Origin: Clostridia bacterium
GTDB taxonomy: Bacteria; Bacillota; Clostridia; Monoglobales; Monoglobaceae
Length of the DNA stretch: 64,000 nt
Direction of reading: 5' to 3'
Assembly (NCBI GenBank): GCA_900769795.1
Contig: CAAGHZ010000028.1
Location: forward strand, 1-64,000
Positions within the stretch are counted from its first letter, which is position 1; each line of letters begins with the position of its first letter. Both the position numbers and the translations under genes were made by a program. The notes under the pieces are model-generated. The model made no database searches. It was not told where the DNA came from and was given only the letters and a program-made list of their open reading frames with translations. Positions 26,783 through 35,411 of the stretch are shown one piece after another.

Positions 26783-27667
26783 TTATTCAAATCCTATGTC
26801 TGTAATAAAATTCTCTCTGTTTCGCCAGTCGTCTTTTACGCGCACCCAAAGTTCAAGATAGACTTTCTCGCCGAGAAACCTTTCTATATCGGCTCTTGCC
26901 TGAGAGCCAATCTGCTTAAGTTTCTCTCCGCCTTTGCCGATGATAATTCCTTTATGGCTTTGTCTCTCGCAATAGATTGCGGCAAGAATTTCGTAACTGC
27001 CGTTGTCTTTTTTCTTCATTTTTTCTATTTCAACAGCAATGCCGTGCGGAATCTCCTTGTTTAAAAGGCGCAGAGCCTTTTCTCGTATGAATTCCGACAC
27101 AATCTGCCTCTCGGGCTGGTCGGTTATAATATCGCCCGAGAAGAACTTAGGCCCCTCGGGTAAAAACTCTTTAAGTTTGTCAAAGAGTGCGCCCAAGTTG
27201 TTGCCCTTTTGCGCAGAGATCGGCACAATGTCTGAAAAGTCATAAAGGTCTTTAAGTTTGTCAAGAACAGGCAAAAGTTGAAGTTTTGGTATTGTATCAA
27301 TTTTGTTTACTGCAAGAACAACGGGTACATCCGAAGTCTTGAGCCCGCGAAGAGCCTCTTTTTCAAGTTCTAGTTCGTTGTCTTTTATGTTGCAGTCTAT
27401 AACATAGACAAGGGCGTCAATGTCTTGCGTGGCGGTGTAGATGTATTTTTCCATCCTTTTGCCAAGTTTGTTGTGGGGCTTGTGAATCCCGGGCGTGTCG
27501 ATTAAAACAAGTTGATAATCCTCGCCTGATTTCACACCGAGGATTTTAGTCCTCGTGGTCTGCGGCTTTGATGATACGATTGCAACCTTCTCGCCTATGA
27601 TGTGGTTAAGAAGAGTTGATTTGCCGGCGTTAGGTCTGCCGGTTATAGCTATAAATCCTGATTTCAT
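26783..27667 (-). CDS. era: GTPase Era
   Basis: An essential ribosome-biogenesis GTPase that binds the 3' end of 16S rRNA and helps mature the small subunit. The G1 motif GRPNAGKS is at residues 10-17. Next come TTRTKILG (switch), DTPG (G3) and NKID (G4), and a C-terminal KH domain with IIGKGGEKLKQIGSQAR. The 294-residue length is normal. GGGAG lies seven bases before the ATG. It follows ybeY after 13 bp. The dgkA and cdd genes that often lie between ybeY and era in Firmicutes are missing here. Confidence 0.97.
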   Translation of the reverse strand: MKSGFIAITGRPNAGKSTLLNHIIGEKVAIVSSKPQTTRTKILGVKSGEDYQLVLIDTPGIHKPHNKLGKRMEKYIYTATQDIDALVYVIDCNIKDNELELEKEALRGLKTSDVPVVLAVNKIDTIPKLQLLPVLDKLKDLYDFSDIVPISAQKGNNLGALFDKLKEFLPEGPKFFSGDIITDQPERQIVSEFIREKALRLLNKEIPHGIAVEIEKMKKKDNGSYEILAAIYCERQSHKGIIIGKGGEKLKQIGSQARADIERFLGEKVYLELWVRVKDDWRNRENFITDIGFE

Positions 27668-27680
27668 AAATTTTCTCCCG

Positions 27681-28166
27681 TTATCTTGTAAGACCTATTT
27701 CGTCTAAAATATCTCTTTGGTATCCAAACATTTCTTCTTCGTCCTCGGGTGTCATATGGTCATAGCCGAGGAGGTGAAGCATAGAGTGTACACAGAGAAA
27801 CCCAACCTCTCTCTCAAAGGAGTGTCCGTATTCTTCTGCCTGCTCAAAGGCACGTTCAAGAGAGATAACTATATCTCCGAGACAAAGTTCGCCCATTTCG
27901 TTGAATTCGGCATAATCCTCTATAATATCACCGTCTTCGTCGTATTCAAACATAGGAAATGATAAAACATCCGTTGCCCTGTCTATGCCACGATGCATAT
28001 TATTAAGGTCCCTGATGCCTTCATTGTCAATCAGAACGACGCTGATTTCCACATCTGTGCGAAACTCCATATATTTAAGGGAGGCAAGGGCGCATTTTTT
28101 GATTAAATCCTTAATGTCCCCTCCTGCCTTATACTTGTCCTGTTGGTTTAAAAAACTAATCTTCAT
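27681..28166 (-). CDS. ybeY: endoribonuclease YbeY
   Basis: A 161-residue zinc-dependent single-strand endoribonuclease for 16S rRNA 3' processing and ribosome quality control. The metal-binding signature HSMLHLLGYDH is at residues 126-136, and RGIDRATDVLSFPM is the conserved middle motif. It lies nine bases after phoH and 13 bases before era, in the order found in most Firmicutes. A slight acidic insertion (EYDEDGDIIEDYAEFNEMG) is usual for clostridial members. Confidence 0.96.
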   Translation of the reverse strand: MKISFLNQQDKYKAGGDIKDLIKKCALASLKYMEFRTDVEISVVLIDNEGIRDLNNMHRGIDRATDVLSFPMFEYDEDGDIIEDYAEFNEMGELCLGDIVISLERAFEQAEEYGHSFEREVGFLCVHSMLHLLGYDHMTPEDEEEMFGYQRDILDEIGLTR

Positions 28167-28175
28167 ATTTCCTCT

Positions 28176-29159
28176 TTATTTATTGTGACTTGTCTTTTTT
28201 GCTCTTTCTCTCTCAAAGGTCTTTCTCTCGTACGCTTTTACGATTCTCTGCACAAGGGGGTGTCTTACAACGTCTCTCTCATCAAGATAGACGAACTCGA
28301 TTCCCTCAACGCCTTTGAGGACAATCTCCGCATCCCGAAGGCCTGATTTTTTATCTCTGGGAAGGTCTATCTGCGTAACGTCGCCTGTTACAACAATACG
28401 TGACGAAAACCCCATTCTTGTCAGGAACATCTTCATCTGCTCTGCGGTGGTGTTTTGTGCTTCGTCAAGAATAATAAAGGCATTGTCAAGTGTACGACCT
28501 CTCATATACGCAAGGGGTGCAACCTCGATAACTCCGCGCTCTAAATTCTTATGGAAACTCTCATAGCCAAGCATCTCGCCAAGGGCGTCAAAGAGGGGGC
28601 GCAGATATGGGTCTACCTTCTCCTGCATATCGCCGGGCAAGAATCCAAGGCTCTCGCCGGCTTCAATTGCGGGACGTGTTAGAATGATGCGGTCAACTTC
28701 TTTGTTTTTAAATGCGTTTACTGCGGCGGCAACTGCAAGATAGGTTTTGCCTGTGCCCGCAGGGCCAATACCAAAGACAACGGCGTTGTCTTTGATTGTC
28801 TTGAGATACGTTTTCTGGCCAAGGGTTTTTGCCTTTATGGGCACACCTCTTGAACTTATGCAGATTACATCCTTGCCGAGTTCTTCGAGTTGTTCCTCAT
28901 TGCCGATTTCTATCTGCGACATTACATAGCGGACTTCCTGCTCGCCAATCTGGTCGCCCTTGCTTGCCATGGCAAGAAGAGCGTTGACAACAGAGACCGC
29001 CTTGTCTGTGTTCTCGGGTTCGCCGCCGATTTTAATGTTGGAGCCACGGTTTATTATGGCAACGTCAAGTTCTTTTTCGATAAGCCTTACATTCTCGTCA
29101 AAACTGCCAAAGAGGTTTATGACAAGGTCGATTCTTTCTGCTTCTATATGTCTTTCCAT
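28176..29159 (-). CDS. phoH: PhoH-family ATPase
   Basis: A 327-residue cytosolic P-loop ATPase linked by gene order to rRNA processing and RNA metabolism. Walker A, GPAGTGKTYLA, is near residue 131. LTRPAIEAGESLGFLPGD and the Walker B-like FIILDEAQNTT follow, then VVTGDVTQIDLP. The N-terminal part holds a KH-like segment. AGGAG precedes the ATG. It heads the ybeY-era run and has its own consensus promoter. The exact biochemical role is not settled in the family. Confidence 0.95.
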   Translation of the reverse strand: MERHIEAERIDLVINLFGSFDENVRLIEKELDVAIINRGSNIKIGGEPENTDKAVSVVNALLAMASKGDQIGEQEVRYVMSQIEIGNEEQLEELGKDVICISSRGVPIKAKTLGQKTYLKTIKDNAVVFGIGPAGTGKTYLAVAAAVNAFKNKEVDRIILTRPAIEAGESLGFLPGDMQEKVDPYLRPLFDALGEMLGYESFHKNLERGVIEVAPLAYMRGRTLDNAFIILDEAQNTTAEQMKMFLTRMGFSSRIVVTGDVTQIDLPRDKKSGLRDAEIVLKGVEGIEFVYLDERDVVRHPLVQRIVKAYERKTFERERAKKTSHNK

Positions 29160-29223
29160 ATTGTATATGCACTCCTGAGTTTTGTTTTTTGATTATCATA
29201 ACATATTCTTTCCTATATTAAAT

Positions 29224-29252
29224 ATCATAATCCAACAAAATTGTTTTGTCAA
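29224..29252 (-). promoter_or_regulatory. promoter for phoH-ybeY-era
   Basis: On the minus strand, TTGACA, a 17-bp spacer and TATGAT, about 65 bp before the phoH start. The 343-bp divergent gap (29160-29502) also contains T-rich tracts near 29325-29350 and the mraZ promoter and operator. Confidence 0.8.
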
Positions 29253-29365
29253 TCTTAAAATGTGCCAAATATCGGGCAGAAAGCCTGATTTTTAAACAGA
29301 ATTTGCCAAAAGATGATTTCCTTCGATTTTTTTTTAAATTTTTTTAAAAAAATGTGAAAAAACAC

Positions 29366-29394
29366 TTGCATTTTTCTTACAAATAGATTAAAAT
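29366..29394 (+). promoter_or_regulatory. promoter of the dcw cluster
   Basis: TTGCAT, a 17-bp spacer and TAAAAT lie just ahead of the MraZ boxes. Transcription would start near 29401. Confidence 0.75.
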
Positions 29395-29403
29395 AGTAAT
29401 CAA

Positions 29404-29439
29404 GTGGAGCGAAGTGGGGCAAAATGTCCTAAAGTGGAT
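29404..29439 (+). promoter_or_regulatory. MraZ operator: GTGG boxes at 10-bp spacing
   Basis: GTGGAG at 29404, GTGGGG at 29414 and GTGGAT at 29434 sit on a strict 10-bp register. The position at 29424 (ATGTCC) is degenerate. MraZ is known to bind direct repeats of GTGG[A/T/G]-type boxes upstream of its own gene. A further GTGGTG lies at 29464, also in the 10-bp register. The boxes are just downstream of the -10, so binding should repress. Confidence 0.8.
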
Positions 29440-29502
29440 TAAAATTAAAACAAAATCTTGTGAGTGGTGCAAGATGTATTTTTCGGGAAAGGAGGCAACA
29501 AG

Positions 29503-29925
29503 ATGCTTGTCGGAAGATATGACCAAAACATTGATGTTAAGGGCAGAATAAACGTTCCGTCCAAATTCAGATCGTCCCTTGGCGAGAACTTTGTTGCCGC
29601 CATAGGAGACGAAAAATGCGTTTGTATCTACCCTATGGAAGAGTGGAACGCGTTTATGGAGCGCGTAAAGTCTGTTGACGTTGAGGACCGTGCTATGGTT
29701 ATGAGGTATATTCAGAAAACCTCTGCCGAGTGCGAGATGGACAGTCAGGGCAGAGTGGTTATCCCCTCCGCTATCCGCGAGTATGCAGAACTTACAAAAG
29801 AAATAGTTGTCTTTGGTGAGCATACAAAGGTTGAAGTATGGAGCCTTGAAAACTGGAATGCATACGCCAATAAAGAATTTGATATGGATAAGATTACGGA
29901 TATCATGAAACGCATTGGTATATAA
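29503..29925 (+). CDS. mraZ: transcriptional regulator MraZ
   Basis: A 140-residue protein with two SpoVT/AbrB-like swapped-hairpin halves that forms a ring and represses the dcw operon. Half one starts MLVGRYDQNIDVKGRINVPS and half two contains CEMDSQGRVVIPSAIREYA. Both hold the conserved D-x-K/Q-GR-[IV]-x-[IV]-P signature. AAAGGAGG lies seven bases before the chosen ATG. An in-frame extension of 13 codons upstream has no support. It is first in the division/wall cluster, behind its own operator. Confidence 0.96.
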   Translation: MLVGRYDQNIDVKGRINVPSKFRSSLGENFVAAIGDEKCVCIYPMEEWNAFMERVKSVDVEDRAMVMRYIQKTSAECEMDSQGRVVIPSAIREYAELTKEIVVFGEHTKVEVWSLENWNAYANKEFDMDKITDIMKRIGI

Positions 29926-29946
29926 GGGGAGGCGTTGAGGTGCGAT

Positions 29947-30882
29947 ATGGAATTTAATCATATATCGGTGCTCCTTGAAGAGAGCGTTAACGCTCTTGAG
30001 GTAAAACCTGACGGCGTATACGTTGATGGTACCCTCGGCGGTGGCGGACATTCTTCGCTTATATGTTCCCGTCTCTCGGATAAGGGAGAACTTATAGGGA
30101 TTGACAGAGACGAGATTGCTCTCTCTGCGGCGACAGAGAGACTGAAAGGTTATAAATGCCAAAAGCAACTTGTGCATAACAACTTCTTTAATATAAAAGA
30201 AGTTTTACATAACCTGGGTGTTGATAAAATTGACGGTGCCATTTTGGATCTCGGTGTTTCGTCGCCACAACTAGATACGGCGGAGAGAGGTTTTAGTTAT
30301 AATATGTGCGCTCCTCTTGATATGAGGATGGACAGAACGTCGGCTCTTGATGCGTATACTGTTGTGAACACCTACTCAGAAGAAGAACTCTCTGACATAA
30401 TCTTTAAATATGGTGAGGATAAACTTGCAAGAAGGATTGCAAGAGCAATCTGCAAAAGCCGCGAAGAAAAGCCAATCGAAACAACGACGGAACTTTCTGA
30501 GATTATAAAATCAGCGTTTCCTCCTGCGGCAAGATTTGCGGACAAGCATCCTGCAAAGAGGACTTTTCAGGCAATAAGGATAGAGGTAAACGGAGAACTC
30601 GATGGCCTTAGCAGGGCGGTTTGTGATTTTGCGGATGTTCTAAAGCCCGGCGGCAGACTTGCCATAATTACCTTTCATTCTTTAGAAGACAGAATTGTCA
30701 AAAATGCCTTTGCTGATATGGCAAGCGGATGCGAGTGCCCCAAGGACTTTCCTGTTTGTGTATGCGGAAAGAAACCAAGCGTAAAATTGATAAACAGAAA
30801 ACCCATAATTGCAGATAAGACAGAACTTGAAGAAAACTTTCGGGCCCACAGTGCGAAGTTGAGGGTTATTGAAAAGCTCTGA
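29947..30882 (+). CDS. rsmH: 16S rRNA (cytosine1402-N4)-methyltransferase RsmH
   Basis: A 311-residue SAM-dependent methyltransferase that modifies the ribosomal P site. HISVLLEESVNAL at the start, DGTLGGGGHS (SAM loop) near residue 33, ILDLGVSSPQLD, and GGRLAIITFHSLEDRIVK are all diagnostic. The ATG at 29947 has GAGGT six bases upstream, while the TTG at 29935 lies too close to the other G-rich stretch. It follows mraZ by 21 bp in the standard dcw order. A cysteine cluster near the C-terminus (CECPKDFPVCVC) is typical. Confidence 0.96.
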   Translation: MEFNHISVLLEESVNALEVKPDGVYVDGTLGGGGHSSLICSRLSDKGELIGIDRDEIALSAATERLKGYKCQKQLVHNNFFNIKEVLHNLGVDKIDGAILDLGVSSPQLDTAERGFSYNMCAPLDMRMDRTSALDAYTVVNTYSEEELSDIIFKYGEDKLARRIARAICKSREEKPIETTTELSEIIKSAFPPAARFADKHPAKRTFQAIRIEVNGELDGLSRAVCDFADVLKPGGRLAIITFHSLEDRIVKNAFADMASGCECPKDFPVCVCGKKPSVKLINRKPIIADKTELEENFRAHSAKLRVIEKL

Positions 30883-30920
30883 TGTAAGATAGATATTATA
30901 ACAAGAAAGGATGATAAGCT

Positions 30921-31505
30921 GTGCCAACCTACACAAGAGACAGAGAAACAAACTATACACGCACATCATATAATCTGTATGACAACAGTGCGTACAGCAG
31001 AAAGTACTATTCAAATACAAGCACGGCTTATGAAATCCCTATGACATACCCGGAGAGGGTAAAGACACCAAGCGGCAGACCTGAGCAGAAAACAAAGAAA
31101 GTCGCTGCGCAAGAAAGAAAGGCGACATATTCAAAGGCGGAAATCGTCAAAGTATGCGCTGTATTGGTGCTTGCATTTGTGTTGTGTTGCTCGGTTGTTT
31201 ACAGATATGCAGTAATTCTTGAGTGCAATCAGGAGATAAAGACTCTTGAGAGGCAGGTAGATGCAATCTTGTCGGAAAATCAGGTGATGCAAGGCAAGAT
31301 AGACAGAAGCCTTGAGGTTGGCGAGATTGAAAAGGTTGCAAGAGAAGAACTTGGAATGATGAAACCCGAAGCATATCAGATTTTTTACATAGATATGGAT
31401 ATGCAGGATGTGGGAAGTTCGGGCAGTGCAAAGGATGCTCAAAGCAGTGGTGCTCTTGTGGGTATCCCCGGAACACTCGTTAATGCCTTCAGGGTTTTAA
31501 AATAA
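30921..31505 (+). CDS. ftsL: FtsL-like cell division protein
   Basis: A 194-residue bitopic membrane protein in the FtsL position. A polar, Tyr- and Arg-rich cytosolic segment of about 70 residues is followed by one membrane helix (about 75-95, VCAVLVLAFVLCCSVVYRYA). A coiled coil (CNQEIKTLERQVDAILSENQ) comes next, then the FtsL/DivIC-type ending IEKVAREELGMMKPEAYQIF. It would link the septal transpeptidase to DivIB and DivIC. The GTG start is preceded by AAAGGATG at rather long spacing. The C-terminal tail of 35 residues is Ser/Gly-rich. The call rests on topology, motif and gene order, since sequence conservation in FtsL is low. Confidence 0.82.
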   Translation: MPTYTRDRETNYTRTSYNLYDNSAYSRKYYSNTSTAYEIPMTYPERVKTPSGRPEQKTKKVAAQERKATYSKAEIVKVCAVLVLAFVLCCSVVYRYAVILECNQEIKTLERQVDAILSENQVMQGKIDRSLEVGEIEKVAREELGMMKPEAYQIFYIDMDMQDVGSSGSAKDAQSSGALVGIPGTLVNAFRVLK

Positions 31506-31634
31506 AAACATAATGAATATATTATATAGAGAATGTATGTTTTCTATGTATACAGAGTGCCGTTCGACCTCAGTTTTTCGGGCGGCATCTTTGAGTTAAA
31601 GGAACTATAGCGGTGTATAAAGGGGTGGATGACA

Positions 31635-33896
31635 GTGGCAGAAAAGAAGAGGCCGATTGACGAGTTTTTCAGCGGCAGCAGACCGATTCAAAGAAAGAGA
31701 ATAGCCATAGTAACTGCGCTTGCAGTTGCTTTGTTCGCGTTGCTTATATTAAGGACGGCTTATCATCAGATAATAAGAGGAGAGGCTCTGTCAAGAGCGG
31801 CACTTGAGCAACAGACGAGCGACAATACCGTAAGTGCAAAAAGAGGAAAGGTCTATGACCGAAACTATAAGGTGCTTGCAAGCAATATGACGGTAGAGAC
31901 CATAAGTATAACCCCTGAAAATGTGCGAAAATCCCTTGAGTCAAACGGAATGTCGGTGCAGAGGGTTGCGGACGATATAGCAGAAATTTTAGACCTTGAC
32001 AGTGAGGTCGTTGCAAGCAGGATTAATAAAAAAAGCGCCTTTGAATATATTAAGAAAAAGGTAGAAAAAGACGAGGCTGATGAACTTAGAAAATATATAG
32101 AAAATTATAAAATTTCGGGCATCAATTTTGTTGAGGACGTAAAGAGATACTATCCCTATAACAATCTTGCGTCACACATAATAGGTTTTGTAGGCGAAGA
32201 TAATCAGGGGCTTGAAGGAATAGAGAGCATATATGACGATACACTGAGTGGTGTGCCGGGCAGAGTTGTAACCACAAGGGATACAGCCGGAATAGAGTCG
32301 GGCACAAGTTATGAAAGTTATATAGAGGCACAAGATGGCAACAGCGTTGTGTTGACTATTGACGAAGTTATCCAGAGTTATGTTGAAAAGCACCTTGAGA
32401 ACGCAAGAATATCAAGCAGACTTGAAGAAGGTGCAGCGGCAATAGTAATGGATGTAAAGTCGGGCGAGGTGCTTGCTATGGCAACAAAGCCTGACTATGA
32501 TTTAAATCAGCCCTTTGAGATAACCGAGGCAATAGAAGAAAAATACCCCAACGTAAAAGAAGAACTAAAAGACCTTGAAGGCACTGAATATATCAACAGA
32601 TTTAATGAAGTGATTCAGGTAGTCAGACGCAACAAGGCTGTGGTCGATTCTTACGAGCCGGGTTCAACCTTTAAGGCTGTCGTGGCGGCTATGGCAATAG
32701 AAACAGGTGCTTGCACAATTGAGGATGTGTTTAGTTGCGGAGGGTCTATAAAAGTTTTGACAGAGACTATCCACTGTGCACACAGAGAGGGTCACGGGTC
32801 GCAGACCTTCCCTCAGGCGGTGCAAAACTCATGTAACCCTGCGTTTATCAATATAGGTCAAAAGATAGGCAGAGACAGATTCTTAAAAGGTGTAAGAGCC
32901 TTTGGCTTTTTTGAAGAGACGGGAATTGAGTTCCCCGGTGAGACCGCAGGTGTTGGCTTTACGGAAGGCAACTTCTCAGAGGTTGACCTTGCCACGACGT
33001 CCTTCGGTCAGTCAATCACGGTTACGCCACTGCAGATGATTACTGCAGTAAGTGCTGTTGCAAACGGCGGAACCCTCTACAAGCCGCATCTTGTAAAAGA
33101 GATTGTAAACTCAGACAATATAGTAATAGAAAGCCGAAAGCCCGAGGTTGTGCGTCAGGTTATATCCGAGGAGACAAGTGATATAATGTGTGCAATTCTT
33201 GAGTCCGTTGTATCAGATGGCGGTGGCCGAAACGCATACCTTGCAGGTTACAGAATAGCAGGTAAGACGGGAACGTCTGAGAAAATTCCAAGAGGAAACG
33301 GAAAATACGTGGCATCGTTTATTGCCTTTGCACCGGCAGATGACCCACAAATTGCGTGTCTTGTAATTCTTGACCAGCCTGAGGTAGGTATGCCATATTA
33401 CGGCGGTACCATTGCAGCGCCTGTTGTAAAGAACATACTTGAGGAAAGTCTTATCTACCTTGGTGTAGAGCCGCAGTACAGCGAAGACGAGAAGAACTTT
33501 GCAGAAGTAGATGTGCCTGATGTTTCAGGCAAGAGTGCAGCAGAGGCCGAGAAGATACTCAGAGAATCCGGATTTTATTTGAGAATAAAAGGCAGCGGTG
33601 GCAAAGTAGTTGACCAGATACCAAAGGCGTATACAAAACTTTCGGCAAACTCGACCGTTGTTATTTACATGGAAGGAACCGGTGCCGAGAGAAGTATAAC
33701 TGTGCCAAAGGTTACGGGTATGGGAGCGGCTGATGCGTCCTCGACTCTGATTAACTGTGGTTTGAACGCAAGGATAAAGGGTGTATCCGGTGCAGGTGCG
33801 GCGATTTGTTCGGGTCAGTCTCCGGCCGCCGGAACGATAGTAGAGCCGGGGACCGTAGTAACCATAGATTTTAAATACTCGGGAATTGCTGATTAA
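31635..33896 (+). CDS. class B penicillin-binding protein with PASTA domains (SpoVD/PBP2-type)
   Basis: A 753-residue septal transpeptidase, membrane-anchored by a helix at about residues 23-42. The dimerisation domain runs to about 230. The catalytic domain holds SxxK at Ser344 (GSTFKAV), SCN at 399-401 and KTGTS at 544. Two C-terminal PASTA domains follow (VDVPDVSGKSAAEAEKILRE and ITVPKVTGMGAADASSTLIN). It cross-links septal or spore-cortex peptidoglycan with FtsW. This is the only class B enzyme in the cluster, so it may serve both vegetative division and sporulation. I prefer the GTG at 31635, six bases after AGGGGTGG. An ATG at 31629 abuts that site. Confidence 0.93.
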   Translation: MAEKKRPIDEFFSGSRPIQRKRIAIVTALAVALFALLILRTAYHQIIRGEALSRAALEQQTSDNTVSAKRGKVYDRNYKVLASNMTVETISITPENVRKSLESNGMSVQRVADDIAEILDLDSEVVASRINKKSAFEYIKKKVEKDEADELRKYIENYKISGINFVEDVKRYYPYNNLASHIIGFVGEDNQGLEGIESIYDDTLSGVPGRVVTTRDTAGIESGTSYESYIEAQDGNSVVLTIDEVIQSYVEKHLENARISSRLEEGAAAIVMDVKSGEVLAMATKPDYDLNQPFEITEAIEEKYPNVKEELKDLEGTEYINRFNEVIQVVRRNKAVVDSYEPGSTFKAVVAAMAIETGACTIEDVFSCGGSIKVLTETIHCAHREGHGSQTFPQAVQNSCNPAFINIGQKIGRDRFLKGVRAFGFFEETGIEFPGETAGVGFTEGNFSEVDLATTSFGQSITVTPLQMITAVSAVANGGTLYKPHLVKEIVNSDNIVIESRKPEVVRQVISEETSDIMCAILESVVSDGGGRNAYLAGYRIAGKTGTSEKIPRGNGKYVASFIAFAPADDPQIACLVILDQPEVGMPYYGGTIAAPVVKNILEESLIYLGVEPQYSEDEKNFAEVDVPDVSGKSAAEAEKILRESGFYLRIKGSGGKVVDQIPKAYTKLSANSTVVIYMEGTGAERSITVPKVTGMGAADASSTLINCGLNARIKGVSGAGAAICSGQSPAAGTIVEPGTVVTIDFKYSGIAD

Positions 33897-33920
33897 GATA
33901 ATTGAAAGGGTGTGTAAGTT

Positions 33921-35372
33921 ATGAAACTTACTGAACTGCTTGAAGGTGTAGAGGTAAAACAAATAATAGGAAGCGAGCATCTGAATATTACAGGTATTGC
34001 GTTTAGTTCGCTTGATGTAAAACCGGGCAACATATTTGTGTGCATAACGGGATTTAAGACTGATGGACATAAATATGCGGCAGATGCTATATCAAAAGGG
34101 GCAATTGCCGTTATGGCAGAACGTGACCTGAGCGAACTTGGCGTTACTTGCGTGCTTTGTGACAACACAAGACTTGCGCTTGCTCTTTCGGCGGCAAACT
34201 TCTACGGTCATCCCGAAAAGAAGTTTAAACTTATCGGAATCACAGGAACAAATGGCAAGACCACAACCACATATATCGTAAAATCTGTACTTGAGTCTAT
34301 GGGCAAAAAGGTGGGCCTGATTGGGACAAATCAGAATATGATAGGCACTGAGGTTATACCATCAAAGCACACAACCCCTGATTCTCTTGAACTTATGCAG
34401 TTGTTCTCGCAGATGGCGGAAAAAGGTGCCGAGTATGTAGTTATGGAGGTTTCGTCTCACTCTTTGTGTCTTGACAGAGTAACAGCGTGCACTTTTGATG
34501 TAGGTGCTTTTACAAACATAACTCAGGACCATCTGGATTTTCATGAAACCATGGAGAAATATCTTGAGGCAAAGGGGATTCTCTATACAATATCTCAAAG
34601 CGGAGTTGTAAACGCAGACGATGATGGAGCCCGGTATCTTTTGGGAGTTTCTAAATGCAAGAAAATGCTGACCTATGGCATAAAAAACGACTGTGATTTG
34701 CAGGCAAAAGATGTTGTGCTTTCAGAAAAAGGCGTTTCTTTTAATATAAACTATGAAGGCAAAAGCCACTATGTAGAACTTGGCATACCGGGACAGTTCT
34801 CGGTTTATAACGCACTGACTGCTCTTGCTTGCCTTGTTGCGGCAGGCATCAAAATAGAAGATGCAGTTGAAGGCCTCAAAGAAGCAAGAGGAGTAAAGGG
34901 CAGAGTAGAGGTTGTTGAAACAGGCAGAGATTTCAGCGTTATAATCGACTATGCCCACACACCTGACGGACTTTATAATGTAATAAGAACCATAAGGGGC
35001 TTTTGCAAGGGAAGGATTATAACGGTGTTCGGTTGCGGTGGAGACCGAGACGCAACAAAACGCCCGAAGATGGGCAAGATTGCGGCGACGCTTTCGGATT
35101 ACTGTGTGGTTACAAGTGATAACCCAAGAACAGAGGACCCTGAGAAGATTGTAAGTCAGGTTGTAGAGGGAGTTCTTCAGGGCGGAGGCGAGTATACAGT
35201 AGTTGTAAACAGATTTGAGGCAATAGAATTTGCTCTTGATTTTGCGAAAAAGGATGATATTGTTCTTCTTGCAGGAAAGGGACACGAGACATATCAGATT
35301 CTCTCGGACAGAACAATTGATTTTGATGAGAGAGAGATAGTGTGCAAGTTGCTCTCTACAGAGTGTAAATAA
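33921..35372 (+). CDS. murE: UDP-MurNAc-tripeptide synthetase MurE (meso-DAP type)
   Basis: An ATP-dependent cytosolic ligase that adds the third residue to the peptidoglycan stem. The 483-residue length is normal. The P-loop GTNGKTTT begins at residue 109. MEVSSHSL and FTNITQDHLDFH mark the central domain, and IIDYAHTPDGL the start of the third. DNPR at 400-403 (TSDNPRTEDP) is the established signature of the meso-diaminopimelate-adding enzyme, so this organism should have mDAP peptidoglycan. It starts 24 bp after the PBP gene with GAAAGGG upstream. GHETYQ near the end is also characteristic. Confidence 0.96.
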   Translation: MKLTELLEGVEVKQIIGSEHLNITGIAFSSLDVKPGNIFVCITGFKTDGHKYAADAISKGAIAVMAERDLSELGVTCVLCDNTRLALALSAANFYGHPEKKFKLIGITGTNGKTTTTYIVKSVLESMGKKVGLIGTNQNMIGTEVIPSKHTTPDSLELMQLFSQMAEKGAEYVVMEVSSHSLCLDRVTACTFDVGAFTNITQDHLDFHETMEKYLEAKGILYTISQSGVVNADDDGARYLLGVSKCKKMLTYGIKNDCDLQAKDVVLSEKGVSFNINYEGKSHYVELGIPGQFSVYNALTALACLVAAGIKIEDAVEGLKEARGVKGRVEVVETGRDFSVIIDYAHTPDGLYNVIRTIRGFCKGRIITVFGCGGDRDATKRPKMGKIAATLSDYCVVTSDNPRTEDPEKIVSQVVEGVLQGGGEYTVVVNRFEAIEFALDFAKKDDIVLLAGKGHETYQILSDRTIDFDEREIVCKLLSTECK

Positions 35373-35411
35373 AATAGTATATTATGCCGATAAAGAAAGG
35401 GCTATAGATAT

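Noticed and set aside
26466..26861. Short frames in the era-yqzL gap
   Set aside because: They run through palindromes and hairpins, have no ribosome sites and no recognisable composition, so structure rather than coding explains the region.
31556..31595. Structured RNA ahead of the PBP gene
   Set aside because: Only a TGCCG...CGGCA pairing with a long loop is visible, which is too weak to report as a feature.
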